Of a stretch of DNA of 64,000 nucleotides, positions 46,643 to 56,376 are shown in pieces (positions within the stretch are counted from its first letter, which is position 1; each line of letters starts with the position of its first letter). The notes beneath the pieces were generated by a model. It made no database searches. It saw only the letters and a list, made by a program, of their open reading frames with translations, and was not told where the DNA came from. Position numbers and translations under genes: made by a program. Origin of the DNA: Allopusillimonas ginsengisoli (GTDB lineage Bacteria; Pseudomonadota; Gammaproteobacteria; Burkholderiales; Burkholderiaceae_B); contig NZ_SDQE01000003.1 in the NCBI RefSeq assembly GCF_004153455.1, forward strand, positions 1 to 64,000, read 5' to 3'.

Positions 46643-46672
46643 AAAACACTCCTTGTGGATGTCTTGCGGCTA

Positions 46673-46697
46673 TGCGATGGCCGCAAGGGGCAGCCCG
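46673..46697 (-). promoter_or_regulatory. Leader hairpin upstream of rpsF
   Basis: On the minus strand CTTGCGGC pairs perfectly with GCCGCAAG around a 9-base loop, ending about 30 bases above the rpsF start codon. Its position fits the S6:S18 autoregulatory leader element known in many bacteria. I cannot confirm the conserved loop bases of that motif by eye. Confidence 0.45.
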
Positions 46698-46763
46698 TCC
46701 GTTGCATGGCCGGTTGGCCACATTTGACACGCAAATGCGCAAGGATCGAGCAAGAAACCAGTT

Positions 46764-46793
46764 ATGTTAGCATTTTTACTTATGCCTGGGCAA
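46764..46793 (-). promoter_or_regulatory. Promoter candidate for the rpsF operon
   Basis: On the minus strand TTGCCC (46788-46793) and TAACAT (46764-46769) are 18 bp apart, and the -10 is extended (TGCTAACAT). This would give a leader of about 115 bases that includes the hairpin above rpsF. Confidence 0.5.
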
Positions 46794-46837
46794 GCCCAAT
46801 CTGCCTGAATGCCCGTCAGGCCTTGACGCCCAGTGCA

Positions 46838-47680
46838 TCATCCCTCGACCACGGCATACGCAGAGTGGTTGTGAATGGACTCGAAATTCTCGGCGGCCAC
46901 GCGAAAACGCTGCACGCCAGGCACAACCTGCAGCTGGCTGGCGACGTCGCGCACCAGATCTTCGACAAACTTGGGATTTTCATAGGCCCGCTCCGTGACG
47001 AATTTTTCGTCCGTACGCTTGAGCAAGCCCCAGAGTTCGCATGATGCTTGCTGCTCGATGGTGCGGATGAGCTCATCCATATTGGCCAGGCCTGGATCGC
47101 TGTAGACCACCGTCGCGATGACATGAGAGCGCTGATTGTGCGCGCCATATTCGGAAATCGCCTTGGAGCATGGGCACAGGCTGGTTACCGGAACCAGAAC
47201 CTGGAGCTCGAACTCCGACGCTGGGTTTTGCGTCTGTTCGGCATCGCCGCCAGACTGCTGCGTCTTGCTGACACGGGCAGTCCAGGTAAGCTCGTAATCC
47301 ATGAGGCTGCTCACGCCCGACATGGGCGCAATCTTCTCCAGGAAATAAGGAAAGTGCACGGAAACATCACCTGCCTCGGCATTGAGCAAGGGCAACATGT
47401 CTGCCGCCATCTGGCAAAACGCCTGTGCCGTCAGAGGCGTGCGCCGGTGACGCTCCAGCAGCGCCACGAAACGCGACATGTGCGTGCCTTTTTCGTGCGC
47501 GGGCAGCGCAACCGTCAGCTCCCAGTTGCCCACCGTAGGCTGCGGTTCATCCCCCGCGACAGCCAGGAGCAGGGGGTGCCGGACTCCCCTCACCCCAACT
47601 CGCTGAATCGCAATGTGACGCGTATCAACACTGCTTTGCACGTCCGGCATTGTGACAGGGGAGTCATACAGAGTATTCAT
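46838..47680 (-). CDS. folE2: GTP cyclohydrolase FolE2
   Basis: A type IB GTP cyclohydrolase that starts tetrahydrofolate (and queuosine) synthesis from GTP. The 280-residue protein shows the FolE2 metal-site motif [18 protein letters not shown] with C169, C171 and H181. Unlike zinc-dependent FolE, FolE2 accepts other metals, and in several bacteria it is expressed under zinc shortage. The ATG at 47680 follows from the conserved [11 protein letters not shown] opening. It lies downstream of dxs on the same strand with a 114-bp spacer containing a palindrome. Confidence 0.94.
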   Translation of the reverse strand: MNTLYDSPVTMPDVQSSVDTRHIAIQRVGVRGVRHPLLLAVAGDEPQPTVGNWELTVALPAHEKGTHMSRFVALLERHRRTPLTAQAFCQMAADMLPLLNAEAGDVSVHFPYFLEKIAPMSGVSSLMDYELTWTARVSKTQQSGGDAEQTQNPASEFELQVLVPVTSLCPCSKAISEYGAHNQRSHVIATVVYSDPGLANMDELIRTIEQQASCELWGLLKRTDEKFVTERAYENPKFVEDLVRDVASQLQVVPGVQRFRVAAENFESIHNHSAYAVVEG

Positions 47681-47733
47681 TAAACAAGCCTCAAGCACGG
47701 CACAAGCCGCAGCAAATTCTTGACAAAGATCAA

Positions 47734-47751
47734 TTATGCGGCATTGCCGCA
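47734..47751 (-). promoter_or_regulatory. Palindrome overlapping a candidate folE2 -10 element
   Basis: TGCGGCA and TGCCGCA form a dyad with a single central base (47737-47751). On the minus strand it runs directly into CATAAT (47734-47739), a reasonable -10 about 55 bp above the folE2 start. A repressor bound here would block the promoter. It does not match the AT-rich Zur box I would expect for zinc control. Confidence 0.35.
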
Positions 47752-47794
47752 AGCCATAACCCTATAACCACAATGGTATCAGGCATAAGTCTGG

Positions 47795-49750
47795 TTACTT
47801 TACTACGGCGCCACGCCACCGCTGCGCCTTGGGCGCAGCGTCGTTGGGTTGGGCCTCGATGGGTGTTGACGCCTCGGACTCATCCCCGCCGGCGAGCAGT
47901 GCCGCAAACCGCTGCCTGATGGATTGTTCTATGCCACAAGCATCCAGCCCCAACTCCGCCAGGATGGCGGCCTGATCTCCATGATCGATGAAGCTATCCG
48001 GCAAGCCCAACTGCAGCACAGGCAGCTGCAGGTTCTGGCTGGCGAAAAACTCAAGCACGGCGCTGCCGGCGCCGCCCATGATAGCCGCTTCTTCAACAGT
48101 GACAAACGCCTGATGGGTTTGGGCCAGACTGGCAAGCAATGCCTCATCGAGTGGTTTGACAAAACGCATGTCCACCAACGTGGCATCGAGCGTTTCGGCC
48201 GCCGCCAGCGCCGCCGGAGCCAGGGTACCGAAAGCCAGGATGGCCAACCTTTTGCCCTGCCGTCTTACCACGCCACGCCCGATCTCCACCACATCCAGAT
48301 CAGCTTGAACCTCTGCCCCCCGCCCGGCGCCACGCGGGTAGCGTACCGAGGCGGGGCCCGGATGACGATAGCAGGTGCTCAAGAGCAGCCTGGCCTCGTT
48401 CTCGTCGGACGGCGTGGCGACCACCATGTTGGGAACACAGCGCAAAAAGGCAATGTCGTAATTGCCCGCGTGGGTAGCGCCGTCAGCGCCGACAATCCCT
48501 GCGCGATCCAGCGCAAAGGTGACATCAAGATTTTGCAGCGCGACGTCGTGAATGAACTGATCGTAGCCCCGTTGCAGAAAGGTGGAGTAAATGGCGACGA
48601 CCGGCTTTTGCCCCTCGCAGGCCAATCCACCGGCAAAGGTCACGGCATGCTGCTCGGCAATCCCGACATCGAAATAACGATCGGGAAAGCGCTGCTCGAA
48701 TTCAACCAGGCCGCTGCCTTCGCGCATGGCAGGCGTGATGCCGTACAGGCGCTCATCGACAGCCGCCATGTCGCATAGCCAGCGCCCGAACACCTGGGTA
48801 AAGGTCTGTCGCGCAGGCTTGCCGGATTTCTGAATGCCGACGTCGGGGTCGAACTTGCCGGGGCCGTGATACAGAACGGGATCCGCCTCGGCCAGCTTAT
48901 AGCCCTGACCCTTGCGTGTCACGACGTGCAGGAACTGGAGGCCGCCCAATGCCTTGAGATTCTCAAGCGTGGGAACCAGCGCATCCAGATCATGGCCGTC
49001 GATAGGGCCGACATAGTTGAAGCCGAGTTCCTCAAACAAGGTTGCCGGCGACACCATGCCCTTGGCATGCCCCTCGAAGCGGCGCGCAAGCTCAAGCACT
49101 GGCGGAACATGCTGAAGCACAGCCCTGCCCACATTCTTGGCTGCCGCATAAAAACCGCCGGACAGCAGGCGGGCCAGATACCGGTTCAGCGCCCCGACCG
49201 GAGGCGATATCGACATGTCGTTGTCGTTGAGCACCACCAGCACATTGACGCCCGGCGTTACGCCCGCGTTGTTGAGCGCCTCGAACGCCATCCCGGCCGT
49301 CATCGCGCCATCGCCGATCACAGCGATGTGCTGGCGGTTTTCACGCGCATTGCGCGAGGCCACGGCCATGCCCAGCACGGCCGATATGGAGGTGGACGAG
49401 TGGGCAGTGCCGAACGCATCATATTCGGACTCACTGCGCTTGGGAAAGCCAGATATCCCTTCTTTTTGCCGCAACGTGGCCATGCCCTCGCGTCGGCCCG
49501 TGAGAATCTTGTGCGGATAGGATTGATGCCCGACATCCCACACAATACGGTCGTAGGGCGTATTGAACACATGATGCAGCGCGATGGTCAGCTCTACCGT
49601 TCCCAGATTCGATGACAGATGCCCGCCCGTCTTCGACACCGACTGCAGAACGAACTCGCGCAACTGTGTCGCGAGCTCTTCGAGTTCGGATCGGTCCAGG
49701 TCGCGCAGATCGGCTGGCGAGTGAATAGCTTCGAGAGAAACAGTAGTCAT
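47795..49750 (-). CDS. dxs: 1-deoxy-D-xylulose-5-phosphate synthase
   Basis: First enzyme of the MEP isoprenoid pathway, joining pyruvate and glyceraldehyde 3-phosphate with thiamine diphosphate. The 651-residue product has H75 in [11 protein letters not shown], the cofactor motif GDGAMTAG (146-153) continuing to LNDNDMSIS, the central pyrimidine domain ([11 protein letters not shown]) and a C-terminal domain. The last 25 residues form an extra Ala/Glu-rich tail. The start MTTVSLEAI at 49750 is chosen over unconserved residues above. It follows ispA by 104 bp. Confidence 0.96.
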   Translation of the reverse strand: MTTVSLEAIHSPADLRDLDRSELEELATQLREFVLQSVSKTGGHLSSNLGTVELTIALHHVFNTPYDRIVWDVGHQSYPHKILTGRREGMATLRQKEGISGFPKRSESEYDAFGTAHSSTSISAVLGMAVASRNARENRQHIAVIGDGAMTAGMAFEALNNAGVTPGVNVLVVLNDNDMSISPPVGALNRYLARLLSGGFYAAAKNVGRAVLQHVPPVLELARRFEGHAKGMVSPATLFEELGFNYVGPIDGHDLDALVPTLENLKALGGLQFLHVVTRKGQGYKLAEADPVLYHGPGKFDPDVGIQKSGKPARQTFTQVFGRWLCDMAAVDERLYGITPAMREGSGLVEFEQRFPDRYFDVGIAEQHAVTFAGGLACEGQKPVVAIYSTFLQRGYDQFIHDVALQNLDVTFALDRAGIVGADGATHAGNYDIAFLRCVPNMVVATPSDENEARLLLSTCYRHPGPASVRYPRGAGRGAEVQADLDVVEIGRGVVRRQGKRLAILAFGTLAPAALAAAETLDATLVDMRFVKPLDEALLASLAQTHQAFVTVEEAAIMGGAGSAVLEFFASQNLQLPVLQLGLPDSFIDHGDQAAILAELGLDACGIEQSIRQRFAALLAGGDESEASTPIEAQPNDAAPKAQRWRGAVVK

Positions 49751-49854
49751 ACGGTTCAATTGATTCGGTCGTAAGGACATTTTAGTCCGTCGCGACAAAA
49801 GAAGTATTGGAAGCTGCGCGGCCTGCCCGCAACCGCCTCCGAAAGCAGGCTGCG

Positions 49855-50769
49855 TTAACGATCGCGCCCGACGATGTAATCGGCAATACAGGCCAGATGC
49901 GCCGCCGAAGGCCCGAGCGGCAACAAGGCCGCATGCGCCTGGGCGTGCAGTTCCTTGAGCAGTTGCCGGGAACCATCCAGCCCCATGATGGATACATAGG
50001 TGGGCTTGTTGTCCGCCGCGTCCTTGCCCGCGGTTTTGCCCAATGTTTTGGTGTCGCCGGTAACATCGAGGATATCGTCGACCACCTGAAATGCCAGGCC
50101 GACAGCGCTGGCATAGCTTTCCAGCCCCTGACGTGCTGCCGAACCCGCGCCGGCGACAATACCGCCAAGCAATACGCTGGCCTCTAGCATGGCGCCTGTT
50201 TTCATGCTGTGCATTTGTCGCAGCTGCGCCTCACTCAGCGCCTGTCCCACGCTCTCGCAATCAATGGCCTGGCCGCCGACCATGCCGAGGCTGCCTGCAG
50301 AACGGGCCAGCAACTGAGTGGCCTGAACGATCAACGCCGGTGCGATCGGCATCAGGCCCAGCAGCTCGAACGCGAGCGGTTGGAGCCCGTCGCCCGCCAG
50401 CATGGCCGTCGCCTCGTCGAACTTGACATGCACTGTCGGTTGGCCGCGACGCAAGGCGTCGTCATCCATACAGGGAAGGTCATCATGCACCAGCGAGTAG
50501 GCGTGAATGAGTTCGACGGCGGCGGCCGCGTGATCCAGGGCGATCTCCTGCGCCGACGCTGCCGTGCCGGGTTGCAGCGATGCCTCGCCCGCCGCATAGA
50601 CCAGTGCCGCCCGCACACGCTTGCCGCCACCGAGCACCGCATACCGCATCGCTTCGTGCAGCCCGGTAGGCGCCAGCGTGGCCGAGGGGAGAAACTGGTC
50701 GAGCACTGCCTCGATGTGTTGCACGCGTTCGGCCAACCACGCCGGAAAATCTATTGATCGACGCCCCAT
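49855..50769 (-). CDS. ispA: Farnesyl diphosphate synthase
   Basis: Condenses dimethylallyl and isopentenyl diphosphates to farnesyl diphosphate (C15). The 304-residue protein has the first aspartate-rich motif DDLPCMDDD (96-104), with the two extra residues typical of bacterial FPP synthases, and the second, DDILD, near 235. The [16 protein letters not shown] block is also present. It begins 3 bp after xseB and precedes dxs, the common xseB-ispA-dxs operon. The product feeds undecaprenyl phosphate, quinones and the HpnCDE squalene route. Confidence 0.96.
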   Translation of the reverse strand: MGRRSIDFPAWLAERVQHIEAVLDQFLPSATLAPTGLHEAMRYAVLGGGKRVRAALVYAAGEASLQPGTAASAQEIALDHAAAAVELIHAYSLVHDDLPCMDDDALRRGQPTVHVKFDEATAMLAGDGLQPLAFELLGLMPIAPALIVQATQLLARSAGSLGMVGGQAIDCESVGQALSEAQLRQMHSMKTGAMLEASVLLGGIVAGAGSAARQGLESYASAVGLAFQVVDDILDVTGDTKTLGKTAGKDAADNKPTYVSIMGLDGSRQLLKELHAQAHAALLPLGPSAAHLACIADYIVGRDR

Positions 50770-50772
50770 GCC

Positions 50773-51060
50773 TCAGCCTTCGTCGCTGCTGTCATCGGTA
50801 TAAGGCTTGAGCAGATTGCCCTGCAGCACCTTGACCTGCTGTTCGGCCTGATCAAGGCGGCGCTGGCAGATACGGGCCAGTTCAACGCCCTTTTCATAGG
50901 CAGCAATGGACTGGTCCAGCGGCAGGGCCCCATTTTCCATCTGACCGACCAACGCTTCCAACTGCGCCAGTGCTGTTTCAAAATCTTGCGGCAAATCCTG
51001 AGCGCCATCGGCGCCAGCGTTATCGCGACCGGCATCAATGGCCGGAGTGTTATCGTTCAT
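50773..51060 (-). CDS. xseB: Exodeoxyribonuclease VII small subunit
   Basis: A 95-residue helical protein that binds XseA to form the nuclease that degrades single-stranded DNA. The core FETALAQLEALVGQMENGALPLDQSIAAYEKGVELARICQRRL is characteristic. The first 22 residues form an acidic extension. It heads the xseB-ispA-dxs operon; xseA is not in the window. Confidence 0.95.
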   Translation of the reverse strand: MNDNTPAIDAGRDNAGADGAQDLPQDFETALAQLEALVGQMENGALPLDQSIAAYEKGVELARICQRRLDQAEQQVKVLQGNLLKPYTDDSSDEG

Positions 51061-51313
51061 GAGGCTGAAACCCGGAGAATACAGCGCGCGGAGAATCGCA
51101 GCGCACCTATGTTTTATGTCCTAGCGTAGATTGTACGAGATGACAGCGGCGGCCGCCGTAACAAATTACCGGAAGCCGGTCGCCGCCCCCCGAAATCCAT
51201 GTAAATACGATACAATGTCAGGTTCTTGAAATTTCATCGGCCAATCCGTTTTTTTCTTCGCACCAGGTGTTGATCCACATATTTATCCTGGTTTATTCAT
51301 CGCGGGGGGAATC
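51061..51313. promoter_or_regulatory. Divergent promoter region, xseB and Rieske gene
   Basis: This 253-bp interval serves two divergent genes. TACAAT hexamers occur on both strands: plus at 51212-51217 (GATACAATG) for the Rieske gene and minus at 51129-51134 for xseB. Matching -35 hexamers are weak. A GC-rich self-complementary block (GGCGGCCGCC) lies at about 51149-51158. Confidence 0.35.
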
Positions 51314-52468
51314 ATGACCGACATCGGTCGTCGAGCGCACGTAATGCCTGCGCAGACCCAACTCTCAGTCAGCAGCTACTTCGATGATGCCGTTTTTGCG
51401 CTGGAACAGGACCGCATTTTCGGTAACGCATCGCTTTACATTGGACACGAAAAACTGGTCCCGGAACCCGGAGACTGGCGTACCCTGCCCCAGGAAAACG
51501 CAGGCCGCGTACTGGTGCGCAATCCCCAGGGCGTAGAACTGGTATCCAATGTATGCCGCCATCGCCAGGCCATCATGCTGGGCGGCGAAGCCGGAGACGT
51601 CACCGGCGCCAGCCGTTCCAGCGGCAACCTCAGAGACACCGGCGGCAATATCGTCTGTCCGGTTCACCGGTGGACATACAACAATCAGGGCAAGCTGCTC
51701 GGCGCGCCGCAGTTTCCCGCCACGCCCTGCCTCGATCTGCAGCGCTTCGCGCTGCGCAACTGCAACGGCCTGCTGTTCGAGGGCCCCCGCGATCCGGCCG
51801 CCGACATGGCAGCATTGTTCCAGCGCCCCGAATTCGACTTTTCCGATTATGTGCTCGACCACGTCGAGGTACACCGCTGCCACTACAACTGGAAGACCTT
51901 TATCGAGGTCTATCTTGAAGACTACCATGTTGGCCCCTTCCATCCGGGGCTGGGCAAGTTCGTCACCTGCGACGATCTCGAATGGGAGTTTTCGGAATGG
52001 TATAGCTGCCAGCGTGTGGGTGTGCACAACGCCTTGAGTCAACCGGGCACCGATGTCTATCGCGCATGGCACGACAGGCTGATGGACTACCGCAGCGGCG
52101 ACCAGCCGGAATTCGGTGCGGTATGGGTTACCTACTTTCCCACGCACATGATAGAGCTGTACCCTCATGTGCTGGTGCTGTCCACGCTCCACCCGGTCAG
52201 CCCGCAGGAAACCGTCAATATCGTGGAGTTTTACTATCCGGAGGATATCGCCGCGTTCGAGCGCGAGTTTGTCGAGGCGCAACGGGCGGCCTACATGGAA
52301 ACCGCCATCGAGGATGACGAGATCGCTGAACGCATGGACGCCGGCCGCAAGGCATTGATGCAGCGCGGCGTCAGCGAAGCAGGGCCATATCAATCACCCA
52401 TGGAAGACGGCATGCAACACTTTCATGAGTGGTACCGCCGCATCATGGGGCCAGACGTTTCCGTTTAG
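51314..52468 (+). CDS. Rieske non-haem iron oxygenase, alpha-subunit type
   Basis: A 384-residue ring-hydroxylating-oxygenase-like protein. The [2Fe-2S] ligands are C81 and H83 (CRHR) and C115 and H118 (CPVHRW). The mononuclear iron site is D203-x-H205 and H210 in EDYHVGPFHPG. The segment between H83 and C115 is 31 residues, about 14 longer than the usual 15-17, owing to a Gly/Ser/Thr-rich insert at about 94-110. No beta subunit, ferredoxin or reductase gene is adjacent, so electrons must come from elsewhere. The substrate is unknown. A strong terminator directly follows, so the gene is transcribed alone. Confidence 0.88.
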   Translation: MTDIGRRAHVMPAQTQLSVSSYFDDAVFALEQDRIFGNASLYIGHEKLVPEPGDWRTLPQENAGRVLVRNPQGVELVSNVCRHRQAIMLGGEAGDVTGASRSSGNLRDTGGNIVCPVHRWTYNNQGKLLGAPQFPATPCLDLQRFALRNCNGLLFEGPRDPAADMAALFQRPEFDFSDYVLDHVEVHRCHYNWKTFIEVYLEDYHVGPFHPGLGKFVTCDDLEWEFSEWYSCQRVGVHNALSQPGTDVYRAWHDRLMDYRSGDQPEFGAVWVTYFPTHMIELYPHVLVLSTLHPVSPQETVNIVEFYYPEDIAAFEREFVEAQRAAYMETAIEDDEIAERMDAGRKALMQRGVSEAGPYQSPMEDGMQHFHEWYRRIMGPDVSV

Positions 52469-52469
52469 C

Positions 52470-52492
52470 AAAGCCGGCTCCGCCGGCTTTTT
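52470..52492. terminator. Bidirectional terminator after the Rieske gene
   Basis: AAAGCCGGC and GCCGGCTTT pair around a 3-base loop, and five T residues (three of them within the stem arm) follow on the plus strand. It lies between the converging Rieske and DMT transporter genes and touches the DMT stop codon. The symmetrical A and T flanks allow use in both directions. Confidence 0.8.
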
Positions 52493-53493
52493 CAATGCTT
52501 GCCCGCTGCAACGCTGGCAGGCGCCGCTTGAGGCGCAGCGGGTGTGGCATCCGCATTGTTCGACACCGATGGCCCGCCAACCGGTTGAGCACCGACAACC
52601 GCAGCCGCCGGCTCTTTGGGCGAAGCCTTGGGCACGCCCCGCAAGATGCGATCCTCGTTATAGGTGCGCCATATCGATAACAGGCCCGACGCGATGATGA
52701 GCCCCATGCCGGCCCAGGCGATGACGTCGGGAACCGTTCCCCAGACCGCAAAACCCAGAATCGCCGCAAAGATAATAGTGGTGTACTGCAACGCCGCCGT
52801 CAGCAGCGCGGAGCCCAGGCCAAAGGCCCGCGTCATGGCAAGCTGCCCTATCAGACCCAGAACGCCTACGCCGGTCAGCGCCGCCCAGGCACCCAGACTG
52901 ACGGTGGCAACACCCTGAATGGCGATGCCAGGAACGCTGGAAAGGCAGACGCAAAACGAAAAAATGAACACGGTACGCCATTCGGGTTCGCCGACACGGC
53001 CAAGCTGACGAATCTGCATCATGGCAATGGCAGACATGGCGCCGGCGCCCAGGCCCATGAAGGCAGCCAGAAGATGCTCATGGCCAATGCTGGGCCGCAG
53101 TACAGCCAGCACGCCCAGAAACCCGAGCAATACCGCCACGATGCGGACGGGATCACGCTGGCTGCCGCCCCACCCCAGCATCCAGCCTGCAATGAACAAG
53201 GGCGCGGTGTAATTCAGGCTGATGGCGGTAGACAGCGGCAAGTGGGAAATGGCAAAAAAGCCCAGCCACATCGAAAAAATGCCTGCGACATTACGCCATA
53301 AGTGGAGTTTCCAGCTGGGGGGAGTCAGTCTGCGATGGGTATAGCGTGTCCAGACAAAAAGCAGGAGGACAGACGGAATGCCGCGAAACAACACGACGTG
53401 CGCAAGTGATGCACCGAGATCAGAGGCAACCTTCACACAGGCCCCCATGCCAGCATACATGATACTCGCCAGTAGCATCCACAGAGACTGCAT
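52492..53493 (-). CDS. DMT-family transporter (EamA domains)
   Basis: A 333-residue inner-membrane protein with ten predicted hydrophobic segments in two EamA repeats, of the drug/metabolite transporter superfamily. The opening LWMLLASIMYAGMGACVKVASD is typical. The last 45 residues form an Ala/Pro-rich tail (PKEPAAAVVGAQP to the end), which is unusual and may be disordered in the cytoplasm. The substrate is not predictable. The start at 53493 places the first membrane helix right after the initiator. It is divergent from htpX. Confidence 0.87.
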   Translation of the reverse strand: MQSLWMLLASIMYAGMGACVKVASDLGASLAHVVLFRGIPSVLLLFVWTRYTHRRLTPPSWKLHLWRNVAGIFSMWLGFFAISHLPLSTAISLNYTAPLFIAGWMLGWGGSQRDPVRIVAVLLGFLGVLAVLRPSIGHEHLLAAFMGLGAGAMSAIAMMQIRQLGRVGEPEWRTVFIFSFCVCLSSVPGIAIQGVATVSLGAWAALTGVGVLGLIGQLAMTRAFGLGSALLTAALQYTTIIFAAILGFAVWGTVPDVIAWAGMGLIIASGLLSIWRTYNEDRILRGVPKASPKEPAAAVVGAQPVGGPSVSNNADATPAAPQAAPASVAAGKH

Positions 53494-53644
53494 GTGACTC
53501 AACCGAAATTTAGAACTTAGCGGGAACCCGATACTATACTCCCTTACGCGATCCGTTCCGTCCCCCGACCCTTTAAAATTCGGGAACCAACCCCCATCTA
53601 CATCGTCCAATCACGCTTTTTGCACCCAAGAGAGCCCTAGAACC

Positions 53645-54526
53645 ATGAAACGCATCTTTCTCTTCCTGCTGACCAATATCGCTGTCATGGTAGTGCTGAG
53701 CGCCTCCATGAACGTTCTGGGCGTTGGCCGTTATCTCACGGCAAACGGGCTGAACATGACCCAGTTGCTGATCTTCTCGGCCATACTGGGGTTTACCGGG
53801 GCAATCATCTCGCTGTTGATCAGCAAGTGGATGGCCAAGCAAAGCACGGGCGCAAAAGTCATAGATCCCCAGCAGCCGGCCAATGCACGCGAGGCCTGGC
53901 TGCTCGATACCGTGTATCAATTGGCCGACCGCGCCGGCATTGGCCGGCCCGAGGTGGCCATCTACGAAGGCGCGCCCAATGCCTTCGCCACTGGGGCTTT
54001 TCGCAACGACGCACTGGTCGCTGTGTCCACGGGGCTGCTCGACAGCATGAGCGAAGCCGAAGTGGCTGCGGTCCTTGGCCATGAAGTCGCCCATATTGCC
54101 AATGGCGACATGGTTACGCTCACCCTGATCCAAGGGGTGCTCAACACCTTTGTCATTTTCCTGGCCCGAATTGTGGGCTATTTCGTCGACCGCGCGATTT
54201 TCAAAAATGACCGTGGCGTGGGCATGGGCTATTACATTACCGTTATCGTTTGCGAACTGATCTTCGGAGTATTGGCGTCCATTCTCGTGGCCTGGTTCTC
54301 GCGCCAACGCGAATACCGCGCCGACGCAGGCTCGGCACGCCTGCTGGGATCCCGCGAGCCCATGATCCACGCCCTGGCCCGCCTGGGCGGGCTCGAGCCT
54401 GGCGATCTGCCCAAAACCTTCGAGGCATCGGGAATATCCGGGCGGCGCAGCGTCAGTGCCCTGATGGCCTCGCATCCGCCCATCGAGGCGCGTATTCACG
54501 CACTGCAGGCGGCGCAGCGCATTTAG
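53645..54526 (+). CDS. htpX: Heat-shock membrane protease HtpX
   Basis: A 293-residue M48 zinc metalloprotease of the inner membrane that degrades misfolded membrane proteins together with FtsH. Two N-terminal membrane helices (about 4-24 and 41-61) precede the active site HEVAH (H146, E147, H150); a glutamate in [13 protein letters not shown] supplies the third zinc ligand, and a second hydrophobic pair lies between them. The length equals E. coli HtpX (293). I looked for, but did not find, a clear heat-shock sigma-32 promoter above it. Confidence 0.96.
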   Translation: MKRIFLFLLTNIAVMVVLSASMNVLGVGRYLTANGLNMTQLLIFSAILGFTGAIISLLISKWMAKQSTGAKVIDPQQPANAREAWLLDTVYQLADRAGIGRPEVAIYEGAPNAFATGAFRNDALVAVSTGLLDSMSEAEVAAVLGHEVAHIANGDMVTLTLIQGVLNTFVIFLARIVGYFVDRAIFKNDRGVGMGYYITVIVCELIFGVLASILVAWFSRQREYRADAGSARLLGSREPMIHALARLGGLEPGDLPKTFEASGISGRRSVSALMASHPPIEARIHALQAAQRI

Positions 54527-54638
54527 GCTCGACTCGCCGCGCCGGTGGACCGGCAGTGCTTCTATCCCGCAGCGCAGCCGCGCGTAAAACATACCTTAAA
54601 TACGTGGCTGCGCAGTTTGGCTGGTTTATCATGCTGCC

Positions 54639-56312
54639 ATGAACGAACTCTTCGCGCTCCTTGATTTTGGGGGTTACATCGCCTTGCTCCTGTGGGGCGT
54701 GCACATGGTTCAGACCGGTGTGCAGCGGGCATTTGGCGCCGCGCTGCGCATCTGGATGGGGCGGGCCCTGGGCACGCGCGTCAAGGCTTTCTTCACCGGC
54801 CTGGCGATCACGGCTGCCGTGCAAAGCAGTACGGCAACGGGGCTGATGATCAGCAGTTTTGCCGCCGGCGGCCTGCTGGCGCTGGGCCCCGGCATGGCCG
54901 CCATGCTGGGCGCCAATGTAGGCACCACCATTATCGTGCAGTTGCTGTCCTTCAACCTGACAGCGCTGGCGCCCACGCTGATTTTGGCCGGTGTATGGCT
55001 ATTCCGCCGCAATCAGCCCAGTCGCAAGCGCGACCTTGGGCGCGTATTCATCGGCCTGGGCCTGCTGCTGCTGTCGTTGCATGAACTCATGCGCTTGTTC
55101 CAGCCCATCCAGGACGCGCAATTGTTGCGCATCGTGCTCGATGCGCTGTCCGGTCAGCCTATCGCGGCGTTGATATTGTCCGCACTGCTGGCCTGGGCTT
55201 CGCACTCCAGCGTGGCTGTGGTGGTGCTGATCATGTCGCTGGCCAGCCACGGCATGATCGCGTCACCACTGGCCATCGCGCTGGTGCTGGGCGCCAATAT
55301 CGGCACCGCCATCAACCCTATCCTGGAAACAGGAAACGGGGATGACCCCGCCGCGCGCCGGCTGCCGTGGGGCAATCTGGGCACACGCATCGTCGGATGT
55401 ATTGTTGCGCTCATGCTGCTGCCCTGGCTGCCAGCGCTCATGGACCGCCTCACAGACAACCCTGCCCGCGCCGTTGCCAATTTTCATACGATGTTCAACA
55501 TCGCGACCGCGGTGGTGTTTCTGCCGCTATTGACACCTTATGCACGCCTGCTGCGCCGCATGCTCCCGCGCAAGACGGATCCGGATGATCCCGCACGCCC
55601 CCAGTATCTGGATGAATCCGCCCACGAAGTGCCGGGCATTGCTTTGGGCAATGCCGCCCGCGAAGCGCTGCGCGTTGCCGACATGGTTCAAAGCCTGCTG
55701 GCCACGGCTCGGGCGGCCTTTCGCCGCGACAACCGGCACCGCATGACGCATGCGCGCTACATCAACAATGCCATCAATCAGTTGGATAGTCTGATCGCCA
55801 CCTATCTGGCGACCCTGGACCAGGAGGCCATGAATACCGATGATCATCGCCGGATGGACGAGATCGTGGCGTTTTCGTCCAACATGGCTCACGCCGCCAA
55901 TATCACAACCAACGGCCTGCTGGGCCATACGGCAACGCTGCGCAAGAAAGGTTGGGAGCTCAAGGACTGGCAGCGCGAACAGCTTACCGAAACCATGGAT
56001 CGCCTGATACGCAATCAGCGTCAGGCCGCTGCGCTATTTGTGGCAGAGGACCTCAAAAGCGCCCGCTTCCTGGCCTACGAAAAAGACTATTTCCGCGAGC
56101 TTGAAGCCAGTGCGGCCGAGCAAAACCTGCGATCCATCAAATCGGGCCGGCTCGAGGATGTCGAGGTGGGCTCGGTGTATCTGGATGTACTGCGCGATAC
56201 CAAGGCCATCAACTCCTGCCTGGTCGGGGCGACGGCCTACCCCATCCTGGCCAAGCACAACGAACTGCTGCCCAACCGGTTGCGCGAGGGGGCTGCCGAT
56301 ATTGCCGAATAA
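54639..56312 (+). CDS. Na+/phosphate cotransporter family protein
   Basis: A 557-residue protein of the NptA/SLC34-like group. Two inverted membrane repeats carry the signature QSSTATG (62-68) and the matching ASHSSVAV (187-194). From about residue 350 onward the protein is helical and PhoU-like (REALRVADMVQSLL and later repeats), as in bacterial YjbB-type members. It likely moves inorganic phosphate across the inner membrane with sodium. It follows htpX by 112 bp; that gap contains an 8-bp inverted repeat GCGCAGCC/GGCTGCGC with a 26-base loop. Confidence 0.9.
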   Translation: MNELFALLDFGGYIALLLWGVHMVQTGVQRAFGAALRIWMGRALGTRVKAFFTGLAITAAVQSSTATGLMISSFAAGGLLALGPGMAAMLGANVGTTIIVQLLSFNLTALAPTLILAGVWLFRRNQPSRKRDLGRVFIGLGLLLLSLHELMRLFQPIQDAQLLRIVLDALSGQPIAALILSALLAWASHSSVAVVVLIMSLASHGMIASPLAIALVLGANIGTAINPILETGNGDDPAARRLPWGNLGTRIVGCIVALMLLPWLPALMDRLTDNPARAVANFHTMFNIATAVVFLPLLTPYARLLRRMLPRKTDPDDPARPQYLDESAHEVPGIALGNAAREALRVADMVQSLLATARAAFRRDNRHRMTHARYINNAINQLDSLIATYLATLDQEAMNTDDHRRMDEIVAFSSNMAHAANITTNGLLGHTATLRKKGWELKDWQREQLTETMDRLIRNQRQAAALFVAEDLKSARFLAYEKDYFRELEASAAEQNLRSIKSGRLEDVEVGSVYLDVLRDTKAINSCLVGATAYPILAKHNELLPNRLREGAADIAE

Positions 56313-56376
56313 GCAGCCGGCTCACGCGGCGTTGCCTGGGCAGCAACGCATCACGCCAGGCCCGCCATGCGAGGCA

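Noticed and set aside
53494-53644. Sigma-32 heat-shock promoter for htpX
   Set aside because: No CTTGAA-type -35 could be paired with a CCCCAT-like -10 at the right spacing; only an isolated TATACT is visible at 53535-53540.
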